64,000 nt of DNA from Pyrenophora tritici-repentis (lineage: Eukaryota; Ascomycota; Dothideomycetes; Pleosporales; Pleosporaceae), in contig NC_089390.1 in NCBI RefSeq assembly GCF_003171515.1, positions 2,294,001 through 2,358,000 of the forward strand, given 5' to 3'. Each line of letters opens with the position of its first letter. Position 1 is the first letter of the stretch. Below, piece by piece: positions 22,880-33,899 of the stretch. Both the position numbers and the translations under genes were made by a program. A model generated the notes under the pieces. It worked only from the letters and a program-made list of their open reading frames with translations. It was not told where the DNA came from and did no database searches.

Positions 22880-24606
22880 TATATGCGGTTCAGATTAGGG
22901 GGTCTGTGGCGCAGTGGGAACCGTTGCTGAGGTCTGAGGTGCAAGATGAGCAGAAAATTAGGCCGGAGGTAAGAGTCGGGTGGCCCAAGCGCAAGTGTCG
23001 TGAAATGAGCGGAAGGCCAGCGTCGCAAACAATCAAAGGCGAATCGGAGGGATGAAAAGGGGGGAGATGACGCTCGAGCGGCCGTGGTCGAGGGCTGGCT
23101 GGTGAGGATGGCTAATGATCAGGGATTCCCGGCGGACCCAGCTCCAAAGTCCCCTTTCGAGCCGCACGTCTCAGTGGGACGCGAGCAACAGGCTAGCAGA
23201 CGTCAGAGGGGTTCACTATCGCCAGGGACGACGCGACTGGTGGGTGGTGGCCTTGGTAGGGAGCAGGGAGGACGACTGAAGGCGACGCTTGGTGCGCAAA
23301 ACTCGCCCACTACCCAAGACTAACGGCGCGGGGAGACGGCTGCACACGTGCGTTGCTCCGAAGCAACCAAGATATGAGTAATGGCAGCTGGGAAGGGATG
23401 GAATGGGCTGCGCGCTGGTGCATGCGAGACGAGAGTGACAGGTTCGCCGACAGACAGACGACAGACGGGATGGGGATGACTCCAAACGCGCTTGAGGCTG
23501 ACGATATCATGTACCCGTGTAAGTATACGTCTGCCTTTGCCTCTGCCTCTGCCAGCAAGAGGCGGCGGCGGTGGCGGGCGGCCATGTGAGTAAGGCCCGT
23601 CTTTGCTGCTCGTACTCGCACGCCCAATCACGCTTGCATCTTGCATCGCCCGCTGCAGCTGCTGCAACCGTCGTGTGTCTGGCATTACCGGTACATACAT
23701 TAGTTGTCAATCCCCCTCTCCGATGCACAACAGACGCGCATCCCCGGGCGCAGGCCTGGACAGATTGGACGGGTGCCCTGTATGTACACCAATTACTCGC
23801 GCTGCGCGCGCGGGACCCTTGGACCTTGGGCTGGATGGCCCAGCTTCACAAAAGGGAGGGCTGATGGCCCGGCGTTCTGGAAGTCGCCAGGTCGCGGCCC
23901 GGAGCGTTAGCTTCCCTGCTAATAACGTGGGACAGTCACATATACTTTCTTCTCCAATGCCGCCTTGTTACATGCAACCTGGGCTGTGACTGTAACTGCA
24001 TCTTCTACATGTCCTGTTCAATCAGGTATGGACGGGGTTGCTGCGTTCGAGCCTGCCGTTGCAACGGGTGGAGAGGGTGAACGAGCCCAGCACGCGACTC
24101 GTCAGCTGCACGTTGCTTCCCCCGGGGCCACGGCCAATCTCCCGATACACGCTTCACCAGATGTGCACAGTGCTATGTACGTACAACGATATTTCATCAA
24201 TGTCCCTATTCACGCATACATCCGCCAGCACAACCTTCATGCACACCCCTCGCCGCCTGCACCCTCCCACCAAAGCAGACGGCCGCGAGCCGAGGCGACG
24301 TTGCACCACATACTCACTGCAAACGCAAAAACTATTCGGCCAGGCCAGTGTCGAGTTTCACTGCCATCGTAGCCGCTACGAGACGATCGCGACGGCATTC
24401 CACTTTTGTCATGTCTCCGACTGGCTGACCACGACAGAAAAGCCTTGAAGGATCGCTTACACGCATGCATTGAAAATCATGTGATTCCGACCACTTGGGC
24501 GGACCCCTTTGGCGCGCCATCAATACATATCCAGTATCCATAGAGGTCCCGTTACTGCGGCTGGTAGCCTGACAGCTTATGCCATGGGCCGGTACCGTGG
24601 CCGCCT
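22880..24606. other. Long upstream region of the RNA-binding protein gene
   Basis: About 1.7 kb between the start of the RRM-protein gene and the 3' end of LIN1, both on the minus strand. It is GC-rich with many overlapping short frames on both strands, none with family-like content. A long promoter or 5' leader, as is common for fungal regulatory genes, is the simplest reading. Confidence 0.5.
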
Positions 24607-25935
24607 TCAGTCCTCAAAATCGAGCAGTCGTGACCACTCCGTCTCGCCTACGCGTCGGAATTCCGCGCCTGCTGCAAACTGCCCGCTCGCTTCCCATGCT
24701 TGCATGGTCGCCTGGTCATACGGCCCGTTGACATCTTCTTCCGGCGCATTCAGCCAGTGAAACTCCCACTGCACCGTCTCCGGATGCGGGTTCTTCCAGT
24801 CTTCTCCAGTCTCTCTCTTGTACTGTCGCATGATGGACTCGCGCGGAAGTTCGTAGATGTCCTCCACTCCGCGGTCCGAGAGCCGGCTTGCGCATTCTGT
24901 AATCGAATCGATCGCCTGCTTGGCTTTTGCTGCGGCTGCCTCTTGCGCGGGATCGACGTCGACCTCCATGGCCTGCTGCTTCTTCTTCTTGGCCCAGTTG
25001 CTGGTTACCCTCTTCTTCGGTGCAGCCTTACCGTAGCGTACGAGGGCCTCCATGGGTGTCTCGCCGACCTCCAAATGCATAATCAGATTTGACAAGACGT
25101 CGCTGGTAACAATCGAGTCCTCTGCCCTCTCGCGGGCCTTGATCTCAGCCTCCCTCTTCTCATGCGCCTCCTTTGCCTTTTTCATGTCTTTCTTAGAGAT
25201 GCCCTCGAGCCATGAATCTTGGGCAGCCTCGGGATCGAATGCTTTGCGCACAAAGTTGCCAGCTTCGTCGAATCGGCCTTCCTCCTGTTCGGCGCGCATA
25301 TTAAACGCATCGAGTTTGGGCGCATGCTTCTTCTTGCTGCCCGCACCAAGCTCCTCGTCCATGTCAGAACCAATTCGATCGCGCTCTTCGTCATCGCCCT
25401 CCTCGCTACTGCTCTCGACGTCTTCGGTGCGGCTCTTTGGGCCCTTTGTGAAATCTACTGCAACGTGACCCCCAGACTTGCTGTTCTCTTCTTGACCCTC
25501 AATCTCCTCGTCGTCCAAGAATCGCAACTGCTTCTTCTTGGTCTGGCCTCGATGTACTTCTTCATCTTGGTTGTCGTCCTTGTCCTCATCTGCGAACATA
25601 TCGTCGTCGTCATCGTCGTCGTCTTTGGGGGGCTTTGGCTTCTTGCTGAACTGCGCCTCGGCACGAGCGTCGAAGTTCTCGGTGGAGCTGTCCGAATCGT
25701 AGCCATCGATGTTGACCGCGTTGCGCTTGATTCCTGAAGTTTTGCCTATAACGTCAGCTTCTAGTGCAGGGTCTTCATCATCATCTGCATCCGGAGCCAG
25801 CGTCGAGGGATTGCGGGGGTCGAAACGTGGTTTCTTGGTGGAGGGCTCGTCGGTGTCCAGGTGGTGGGTGCGCGTGAATTGCTCGCCAGCGCGCTTTGGG
25901 CGCGCCGGATTATATGTGCCACTAGAGCTAGCCAT
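24607..25935 (-). CDS. LIN1: LIN1/CD2BP2-type GYF-domain U5 snRNP protein
   Basis: Single exon, 442 residues, start ATG 25935. The N-terminal half is acidic and basic low complexity with the family block VNIDGYDSDSS and an Asp run (KPPKDDDDDDDD). The middle contains FDEAGNFVRKAFDPEA and DSWLEGISKKDM, typical of Lin1/CD2BP2. The C-terminal GYF domain is at about residues 380-435: VQWEFHWLN, then GPYDQATMQAWEASGQF. GYF domains bind Pro-rich ligands; in yeast and human the protein associates with the U5 snRNP (Prp8/Prp6) in spliceosome assembly. It is divergent from UFD1, with 315 bp between the start codons. Confidence 0.93.
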   Translation of the reverse strand: MASSSGTYNPARPKRAGEQFTRTHHLDTDEPSTKKPRFDPRNPSTLAPDADDDEDPALEADVIGKTSGIKRNAVNIDGYDSDSSTENFDARAEAQFSKKPKPPKDDDDDDDDMFADEDKDDNQDEEVHRGQTKKKQLRFLDDEEIEGQEENSKSGGHVAVDFTKGPKSRTEDVESSSEEGDDEERDRIGSDMDEELGAGSKKKHAPKLDAFNMRAEQEEGRFDEAGNFVRKAFDPEAAQDSWLEGISKKDMKKAKEAHEKREAEIKARERAEDSIVTSDVLSNLIMHLEVGETPMEALVRYGKAAPKKRVTSNWAKKKKQQAMEVDVDPAQEAAAAKAKQAIDSITECASRLSDRGVEDIYELPRESIMRQYKRETGEDWKNPHPETVQWEFHWLNAPEEDVNGPYDQATMQAWEASGQFAAGAEFRRVGETEWSRLLDFED

Positions 25936-26250
25936 GATTCACGAGTGGGTGTCGTGTGGTGATCAAGTTGATGTTTGTCAACAATCTATCCCGGCTAGGC
26001 AGTGACGTCTTTGGGCATGTTCTAGAAATTTGGAGCTCGGACCAGTTGCGCGGTGTTCCACGGTTCCGACGTGCACAAACGGCGCAAACGGCTAGCCGCA
26101 GTGTTACCTATGGTTCGTCATCTCTAGTCGCATACATCTACTATTCTATCTCTCACCACCTCTTTCCTTCCAACTCGCGAATTTCTCCTGCTATCCAGCC
26201 ACCACTGGCTACTCACCACAAACTTCACCCTACAACCTTTTGCAACCAAC
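25936..26250. promoter_or_regulatory. Shared LIN1/UFD1 divergent promoter
   Basis: The 315 bp between two divergent housekeeping genes. The UFD1 side becomes pyrimidine-rich (runs of CTCACC, CTTTCC) just before the start codon, as is common in fungal core promoters. No specific factor site is claimed. Confidence 0.55.
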
Positions 26251-27367
26251 ATGGTAGGTGCGACCCCACTACTTGCTCTCACTCCACTCACACATGCAGT
26301 TCAATCCAAACTTTTACGACCAAGACGATCCGATGGCCATGTACACATCCATGCGCCGTGGCGGCGCTCCCAGACGATTCGACGAATACTTCAGATGCTA
26401 TCCTATTGTCATGTTGCCTGGCCCAGAGCGCGAAGAGGCAAACCACGGCGGCAAAGTGTTCCTTCCTCCTAGTGCTCTCGACAAACTCACCAGGCTGCAC
26501 ATTACATATCCCATGCTTTTCGAGCTCATAAACGGAAAAGAAGATGGCAAGAAGACACACGCAGGTGTTTTGGAATTCATCGCAGAAGAAGGCAAGATCT
26601 ACCTTCCTCACTGGCTCATGGAGACACTCAAGCTCGAACCCGGCGATCTCCTCCAGGTCAAATCGACCGATATACCTCTTGGCACCTTCATCAAGCTACA
26701 ACCTCAAGATTCTTCCTTTCTCGACATTTCAGACCCCAAAGCCGTCCTCGAAAACGCGTTTCGCAACTTCTCCTGCCTTACCACCGGCGACATCTTCACA
26801 TTCTCGTACAACGACAACGTCTACAGCATAGCTGTCTTAGAGACAAAGCCAGAGCATCCGAGCAAGGCTGTATGCACCATCGAAACTGATCTGTCAGTCG
26901 ACTTTGCACCACCCGTAGGCTACCAAGAGCCGCAGCGAACAAGCGGAACAAGCACTCCACGCAGCGGGAAGGGCGTCATGGCTGGTAAAGGAGGTACTCT
27001 ACACTCACACGGCACCATGGCAGAGGCGATCAACTATGCAGCTATTGCACCATCAGCAACAACTGCTGCTAGCGGAGCCAAGGCGACATCATCCCATTTC
27101 CTCACCGCCGGCCACAAGCTCTTGAAGAAGGGCAGCAAGGCACCCACTCCACAAGCTTCTACACCTGTCGCAGGAAAGTCGACGAACCCACCTCCTACAG
27201 TAAGGCGCACAAACGGGCCGCAACCACTGAGGTTACCCCCGAACAAGCTGTTCTTCGGGTACGAGATCAAGCCACTCAAGGGCAAGGAAGAGGAGGGCGA
27301 GCAGAAGGAGTCGAAGCACTTTGATGGTTCGGGCCAGACGCTGCGAAAGAAGAAGGGAGACAAGTGA
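26251..27367 (+). CDS. UFD1: UFD1, ubiquitin-recognition cofactor of Cdc48/p97
   Basis: Exons 26251-26253 and 26300-27367: the first exon is only the ATG, followed by a 46-nt intron (GTAGGT...GCAG). This yields MFNPNFYDQDD and 356 residues. Family blocks are FDEYFRCYPIVMLPG, GGKVFLPPSALDKL, LEFIAEEGKIYLPHWLMETL, TDIPLGTFIKLQPQ, FLDISDPKAVLENAFRNFS and IETDLSVDFAPPVGY, all in the N-terminal double-psi-barrel domain that binds polyubiquitin. The C-terminal 130 residues are disordered and hold the Npl4/Cdc48-binding region in homologues. With Npl4, UFD1 directs Cdc48 to ubiquitylated clients (ER-associated degradation, chromatin extraction). An ATG inside the intron end (26294) would give MQFNPNF without splicing, but the upstream ATG would be read first. 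Confidence 0.95.
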
Positions 27368-27866
27368 GGTAGATACCCCAGGCTGCGGAGATAGGAACGA
27401 TAAAAGAAGCATTTCACGGCGCTGAAACGGGATGTGCAGATCTGCAAATGAACATGGCGTATGGAGTTTGAGCAGAACATATACCTCATAGTTTGATGCA
27501 AATAACAGTGGATATAACTGGTTGCACGTTATTCTGGTCTTTTCGTACATACTGTATTCCTTTTATCTCTTGGCAAGGTATGCCGATGAGATAATACGTA
27601 CTCCTATGTGGTGAGATGACACCAGCACTTCTATGGCGATACCTCCACGGCAAGAGCAAAGGGAACACATTACGCATATATTTGTGTGCGAATTAATCAA
27701 TCGTTATACTATCCACCGAGATCTTGATCCCGACTACCCCATGCAAAATCCTTGGGCATTGCAATTTGACGTCCTCATCATATCAAAATCGAGCACTGGC
27801 ACCTTAATATCCACCGAGGCTCACAGAACACAGACAGAATGTGGTGTCAACTCCACATGCCTCTTT
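27368..27866. other. Convergent 3' intergenic region
   Basis: About 500 bases between the stop codons of UFD1 and the small basic protein gene, transcribed towards each other. It should hold both terminators. No other feature seen. Confidence 0.55.
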
Positions 27867-28528
27867 TCATCGCCGACAAACACCGAGATCTCCCATGTCC
27901 TCCTCGTTACCGACCTCATCCTTGACCTTCTTTTCCTCACTCTCGCTACCTTCCTCAACCTCAACCGCAGCCTTGGCCTTCTTGGGCGTCTTGGGCTTAC
28001 GCGCGCGCGGCTTCTTGGATGGTGTCTGCTCGGCGTCATCGGCGTCATCGACACCTGCGTCCTCTACATCGCGTTTGGTGGGCGTCTTCTTCTTGCTGGG
28101 AGTCTTCTTCGTGGCGCCACCTTCAGGAAGAGTCCAACCCATGGAGTCGTAGAAGTCGCGCTGTTTGACACGGAGGGCGGAGATGCGGTTGCGGATGCTG
28201 CCAATGGTGGTGCCTGGGTGGAGGGTCAGTCGGTAGAAAATGTTAGGGAGTGGGGTGGGAGGCACTTACCAGGGAAGGCGGTGGTGAGCTGCTCATACTC
28301 TTCCGGCTTGACATAGCGGCCTTGGGTGATGAGGAGGAGCTTTAGGTGGGGATGTTAGCATGGGTGCGCTGGGGTGCGCATGAGGTGCGGTGTGTGTACC
28401 TTGTTGTCGTTGGGGCCTTCCCATTTGAAGGGCTGGATGTTGTTAGATACGTTTTGATCATGAGTTTGGTGTCTACTTACACCCTCACTGACATCGCCGC
28501 TGGCAGAGACCGCTTTCTTGGGGGCCAT
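27867..28528 (-). CDS. Small nuclear-type basic/acidic protein, fungal hypothetical
   Basis: Four exons: 28481-28528, 28400-28432, 28270-28339 and 27867-28213, closing exactly to 165 residues from MAPKKAVSAS. The conserved-looking core is PFKWEGPNDNKLLLLITQG, then YVKPEEYEQLTTAFPGTTIG and SIRNRISALRVKQRDFY, a helical module reminiscent of SANT/Myb-like folds of small fungal chromatin proteins. The C-terminal half has Lys/Pro repeats (KKTPSKKKTPTK, KKPRARKPKTPKK) resembling AT-hook or histone-tail sequence, then an acidic end. A nuclear DNA-associated role is inference only. Exon 2 is just 33 nt. The second acceptor is AAG, but branch point CTAAC and frame support it. Confidence 0.75.
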
Positions 28529-30898
28529 AATGCTTGTTGTAATTGGAGTATACAGGTAGTGTTTGGGTGAGCTGGCACGGTACTCGAGTGGTTGAGAAGA
28601 GACTTGGAGGGCAGATGCTGGGATTACTTTATGCGTTTCTTGTGCGCAGAGACGCAGAGCGGGGGAGGCGAGTGTAAGTGTGTGGTGAAGAAGATGGTCA
28701 AAGTATCATACGGCACGTGGTGCGGTTGGTGAGAACTACTTCAGGACATAGAGCTCTGCACAACATGGCTCACTCTCACCGTGAATTACGTGCGCATAGT
28801 ATCAACGGCTTGAATACAGTATCGGCACTGCAAGAATTTAAGTATAAAAAAACACTTGTATGGCCAGACGTTTGTAACACTCGACAGCGACCATGACATC
28901 CTGATAGATAATTGCGCATGCTCCACACCAAGGTCGATTCGGGCTGCAAAAGACTCAGTAGAGTGTTTTATACTACAACTCTGCTCGCTTTGAGGTTGGA
29001 ATGTTCTGGATCCGGCTATCCTGAATTCTGCGACGACGCCATCCACAATGGGGCTCTTCTGCTCCAATTCCGCAGCAATCTCTTTTTCGCCCTCAGTCTA
29101 CCTCCGCGGCCCATTCGGTGTATATCATTATCTTCGCCGGCAGGGTGAAGAGAAATTGGACATGTGAATAGATGGCTAGGTATCATTTGCCTCATGAACA
29201 TCGTGCGCCGACATCTGGAAGTCCTTCATCAAGTAGAGAGCGGCTAGATGGCACTGTAGGCGAGACTGCCGTCCTTACATCTGACCCGTGCGTACACTGA
29301 CGTTTGAATTGATACCTAGGTACCCATGACGGCCTTTCGGCTATGGTCGATATAGGATTAGATGATTTACAAAGACGAGAACGGGCGATTACTAACAAGA
29401 AGACAACACGATTGCCGGACTAGACTCCGATGCCGATCTTGGGATCACGAAATTGATACCGCTGTCATATTGCATTCTCACCGCCGCGCAAAGTACTAAC
29501 CTTGGCCCACCCGAGTTATTATAGCGACGCCATATACGAGCGGGCAATCTCTAGTCTACGGCAGAGGTCGTCAAGCACGGAAATGGAAGGCATACCCGGA
29601 ATATCTCCTGATAAAGTCGTCGTACGCTGAATCCCAAGAATGAGGCTTCGGGAGAAGACAAGCGAATATGAGGCTATGTAGGCCTTGACTAATCACTTTG
29701 ACCTCGTATTGCCCGACGGAAGCGCTGGTCCGCAGAAGCGTGGAGGTGTACGTACGCGTGGGCGGAGTGGAAACATGTGACTTGGGCATCGGCCCCGGAC
29801 CTCGGATCCGGGGGAGCTTCATTCCAGCCAAATTAAAAAGGAAGAAAAAAAAATCTTGATATCTTTGTCATCGGGCATCGGTGCCCCTGCCACGGTGCGG
29901 GTGTGTAGCTACAAAGTGTCAAGCGTGAACGGGACGATGTTCAGGCGTAGCCTAGGTGTTTCAGCGCTGTGGCGGCGTCGGCGAAGGCGCCCAGACATTT
30001 AGGGCTGACGTATGCGGGTGGCGCGTTCTGTGGCCAGTGCACATGTTGTACCGGTACCTCTTGCCAGGTTTCTCGCCTACCATCCCGTCTGATATTCTAC
30101 GAAAACATCGACATGGCGCATGGAGATCGTCAGCAATCACCAATACAGGCCATGGTGCCGTATAATTCGCAAGCTTATCTCCACAAGTCTCTAGCACCAG
30201 TGCGTTGTACATTCGCGCATGACACCGGCTCTTTTCTCGTCAGCCCAACTGTTCCTCCACAGCTCCCGCTTATGGCACCACTTTTGCAAGTAACGTTTAC
30301 AGGCAGCATACTGCCGCAATTGAATGCCAACAAATGCATCTTACCCAACCATTTGAACTGGGCCAAACCAAAGACAATGGCCGGAGGCTGTCCGCATGAC
30401 CAAGCCTTCCGCTGAGACATGTCCAAGATCATGCACTCTGCCTAGGCTTGCTATTCGACCGCCAAGGGATCCGCTCGAAGTTGAGGTAGGAAGCCTTTTG
30501 TGGTGGCTCTGTATGCAACATGTATTCCCCTGCCCGCACGTGGGCGTCTGCGGGCTGATCTACCCGATTCGGGCCTCGCTTCTGAGATTGTCTTTACGCT
30601 TGGCCTTGTCAACGGCTCTATTGTTTCCGCATCTAATCGCTTGATAAAAGATGAGTAAAATGTCGAGATCGGATCGGCCTGCAGTCGGACATTGGTCGGC
30701 TCACGTCAGTGTCAACCTTGGAGCAGTTCCCTACATACCAAGCACGCTTTGCCTCGGACTTCCCTATCCAATGTCTTCCAGCAATCGTATACACTCTGAC
30801 TCGTCCCCAACTCCACTTCGACAGCCGTCTTCTCATCGTTCATCCTTCTTTCCACTTTTTTTTCGTCAGACGCTCCCCTATCACCATTTCTTGGCACC
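28529..30898. other. 2.4-kb gene-poor region
   Basis: Divergent spacer between the small basic protein gene and the Cys/His-rich gene. Frames present are short and without family-like sequence. An A-rich tract lies at about 29835-29860. No tRNA, repeat array or transposon end was recognised. Confidence 0.5.
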
Positions 30899-31159
30899 AT
30901 GTGTATTCGCGTAGTCGAGAAGTTCCCTGTCTGTGGCTGCATCTACCATGTTCACTCGGTGGATCGTTGCGCCTCTTATGGAAGGCATCCAGTCGTGGAC
31001 AGAATCATATGGGTTGGGGCTTCCTGTCCGGATCATGGTGGACAGTCACGCTGGACAGTGCCTATCGGAAGGACCGGCAACGTAGACAGCTCCCCGCATC
31101 TACTCACAATGCCGACTACCAGCATGAGCCTGTTCATGCGAGACATTTGCTTCAAATAG
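30899..31159 (+). CDS. Small Cys/His-rich fungal protein
   Basis: An 86-residue ORF starting at the ATG in CACCATGTG, preceded by a strong pyrimidine-rich leader (30835-30895). The N-terminal 47 residues are the informative part: C2, C12-x-C14, H17-x-H19, C24 and C43-P-D-H46, with VVEKFPVCGCIYHVH, SVDRCASYG and SCPDHGG. I recall many ascomycete proteins of similar size with this pattern and no known function. The Cys/His spacing suggests a small zinc-binding fold. The C-terminal 40 residues are unlike the family as I remember it and may be read-through past an unrecognised intron or an altered end. There is no signal peptide. Confidence 0.55.
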   Translation: MCIRVVEKFPVCGCIYHVHSVDRCASYGRHPVVDRIIWVGASCPDHGGQSRWTVPIGRTGNVDSSPHLLTMPTTSMSLFMRDICFK

Positions 31160-31622
31160 CATCATGGAGGCGTCAGAGCTCGAATCTGGTACATGCTCAC
31201 ATCGGACGACATGCACAGCACACGGTTGGTACCTTTGGTGATGTTGTTTGGTACCAAAACTAACGGATTGGTATCTCAAGTACACCTGCAATTGCGAACA
31301 GTATTTCAAGATTGTTAGGAGACTCGAATGTGACACGAGTCCATCTGCCGGCGTGCAGTCAACACCCACCGTCGAAACGTTGGTATCTTCACAGAGCGGA
31401 ACGCCATTCCCAAGCTACCAGGGACTAGACGCAACACATGGAAGAGGAGGAAATAAGACCAAGCTGTAAATGTACGCATGCAGACATTCCTCGAACCGGC
31501 CCAATACGGACCAACAGATCCGCGAGATGACTCATTATGATTACGAAAGAGAGTACAAGGACAATATATCGATAATCAATAAGACGAACTCCCTGTTCAC
31601 CATGAAAAGCCACTACCCGTCG
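31160..31622. other. Intergenic spacer, no gene seen
   Basis: About 460 bases, convergent between the small Cys/His gene and the Ser/Pro-rich gene. No coding frame or RNA recognised. Confidence 0.5.
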
Positions 31623-33899
31623 TCAATCTATGTTCTGTCGGCTAGGGTACCGCTCCCCACACTGCTCCCCGTATCGCAGACCTCTCGGAAATACAACTAC
31701 ACTGCGTCGCTCTTGCTCTCTACGCTCTTCAGTACGAACCGACTCGTGCCTGAGGGACTCTGCAATCGGTGACGACACACTCCTCTGAGTGCGTATACTG
31801 ACTGAGCCCAGACTGCGTACGATGTTCTCCGCGGCAATGCGGAGCCGATCCTCCTCTATGCTAGCAAGTCTCAGCCGCACAGATGGGGGACACTGTGTGG
31901 GTGTCTCACTTCGCACCGTTGATCCAGCGTTGTATACACTAGAAGGTCTCGGAGAGATAGTGCCCGGTCCCGATTGTGACTGTCTCCTAGTGACAGGAAG
32001 CGACTGTCTGCCATAGGGACGAAGTGGTTTCCTGTTGGAGGGATGTGGCTGTCTGTTGGATGGATGGGGCGTCTCCATGTCTGGAATATACGACTGGCTG
32101 TTCAAAGACCTGAGGCTAGTGACGCTCGAGTTTGGGACATCAGACCCTGCCCAGTCAACAGATTTGGTGCGTTCCACGTGGGTACCCGAGCGCATCATCG
32201 TTTCCATGAGAAGGATGTTCGATTCGGAGTCCATGGTTGGCGTTGCAGAGCGCTCGAGATGAGGCGTACGCTGGATCTTACTCTGGCGAATCGAGTAGTT
32301 GCTCAGCAACGGATACTCAGTCAGCCTGCTCCTCGCTTCTTTGACATTACGCTGGAGTGCCACAAGGCGCTCAATGTCGCGTTTCAGTTCCCACTGCGCG
32401 ATGAGATTAAGCTGCACATCCTCTTCAAGATTAGTCGCGCACAGACTGTCTCCCTCTTCATACTGGCTCTCCCTGCCGCCGGGCGTCATCACTCCGGTGC
32501 CGAAGCTATACGTGGACGGGCTGACAGAACGCTGTTCACTCTCGCTAAAAGCCTCCTCGAGAACCATTCTGTTCTCGTTGTACTGAAGTGCCCGAGCTTT
32601 CAGCGCATAGTCCTGCAGCCCCACGGCCAAGCATGCACTCGCCCTTGCCACTTGGCTCACAGTGTGGTGCTTGGATCGATATGTGCACGGCGTAAACACG
32701 CCTGGAGATGGTAATTGCCTCGTCAGCATCTCGGGCCACGGAATTTCCTTCTCCTTCGCCTCCTCATCTTTCATGGAAATGAACATTTCCACCAGCAAAG
32801 CATCAGGGTCGTCGATGCAGAGAGCGCGTTCTTGTCGTTCTCGGTTGAGTGTGCAGACGTCTTTGTAGAAGACGTCGGCTACGACGGCGGAAAAGGGATG
32901 AGTGATTGTGGTTCGTTCGAGGTTGGAGAGGGAGTATGTGGAGTCTGCGTGGCATGTTAGCGGGTCCTAGACGGGGTTTAGGGAAATCAGTGTGCTAGTG
33001 CAAGCAACAAATATGAAATACATACTATTCTGATCATCCCCCAACACGTGATCAACAGCCTCATTCATTTGCGCCATGGCAGAGGACCAATACGACCGTG
33101 CTTCGTCCATCTCTTGCTGTGTGATGCATGCTCTCTGTTCTTCTGCCATGCGCTGATTCGCATACTCGTACTGAACAGCCATCTGGCTTTCCCTGTCTTC
33201 ATGAGTGTTTGAAGGCAGTTCCGCCACACTGACTTCATCACTAGCACCTTCGACGAAACTCCACGGCCGAGATGCTGGTACGCCTACTGGGTGTAGTGGA
33301 GAATCTGCGACGGTGCTGGAAGGTGAGCTGGCTGCCGTGTTGTTGGCATTGTTGTCGTTGACGGTGTAGATACCACCACACGCCGTGTACGTCGACGAAC
33401 CCACCTTCTCTGTTTCTCCTTGTTCCTGATCCTGCCCTTGCTCTTCCACTAACCCCTGTTCTTTCCTCTCAAAATGACCATCGAACCTCCGCGTCCTCAT
33501 ACCATCATCCCTCTCACACTCATCCCTGCCCATAGCACCGACCTCCCCACTCTCATACTTCTGAACTCGATCTGACAGCAAGGGACTGAGGCGGTGACTT
33601 TTCAACGGAAGAACAGGTGGGCTGGACGCCATTTCCGGGCTAGAACTTGAAAGCATAGATTTTAGTAGGCGTGTAGGTGTGGATGCTACTCGACATTTGA
33701 AAGATGAGAAGAGAGGGGGAGGTGAGGAGGGGGGTGTTGTGGAAATGCGGTTGTGGCTTTTGTTGGGGGTAGGGCTATCCGAACCACCAAAGGAACACAA
33801 GGATGAAGAGCGAAATGAAGAGATGGGAGAGGAGGTGTAGGGATTACGTGTTTGTTCCGGGGGGTGTAGGTTCTGTGGGCTTGGGGGAGTGTGGTACAT
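31623..33899 (-). CDS. Ser/Pro-rich uncharacterised fungal protein
   Basis: Two exons, 33026-33899 and 31623-32944 (81-nt intron, GTATGT...CACGCAG), closing to 731 residues from MYHTPPSPQN. The first 200 residues are Ser/Pro-rich and disordered. A more ordered central part spans the splice junction, from MAVQYEYANQRMAEEQRA through EMDEARSYWSSAMAQMNEAV to VVADVFYKDVCTLNRERQER. A later helical part has WELKRDIERLVALQRNVKEA. The C-terminal 200 residues are again disordered and Arg/Ser-rich. No known domain is recognised and there are no membrane segments. The long acidic/Gln patch before the junction is low complexity. Likely cytoplasmic or nuclear, on composition only. Confidence 0.72.

Noticed and set aside
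25600..25625. GTC/ATC trinucleotide run as a microsatellite
   Set aside because: Encodes the conserved-type Asp run in LIN1, so it is coding low complexity, not a separate feature.
25219..25737. 172-codon plus-strand frame with hydrophobic runs opposite LIN1
   Set aside because: The hydrophobic look comes from complementing Asp/Glu/Lys codons of LIN1; not a real membrane protein.
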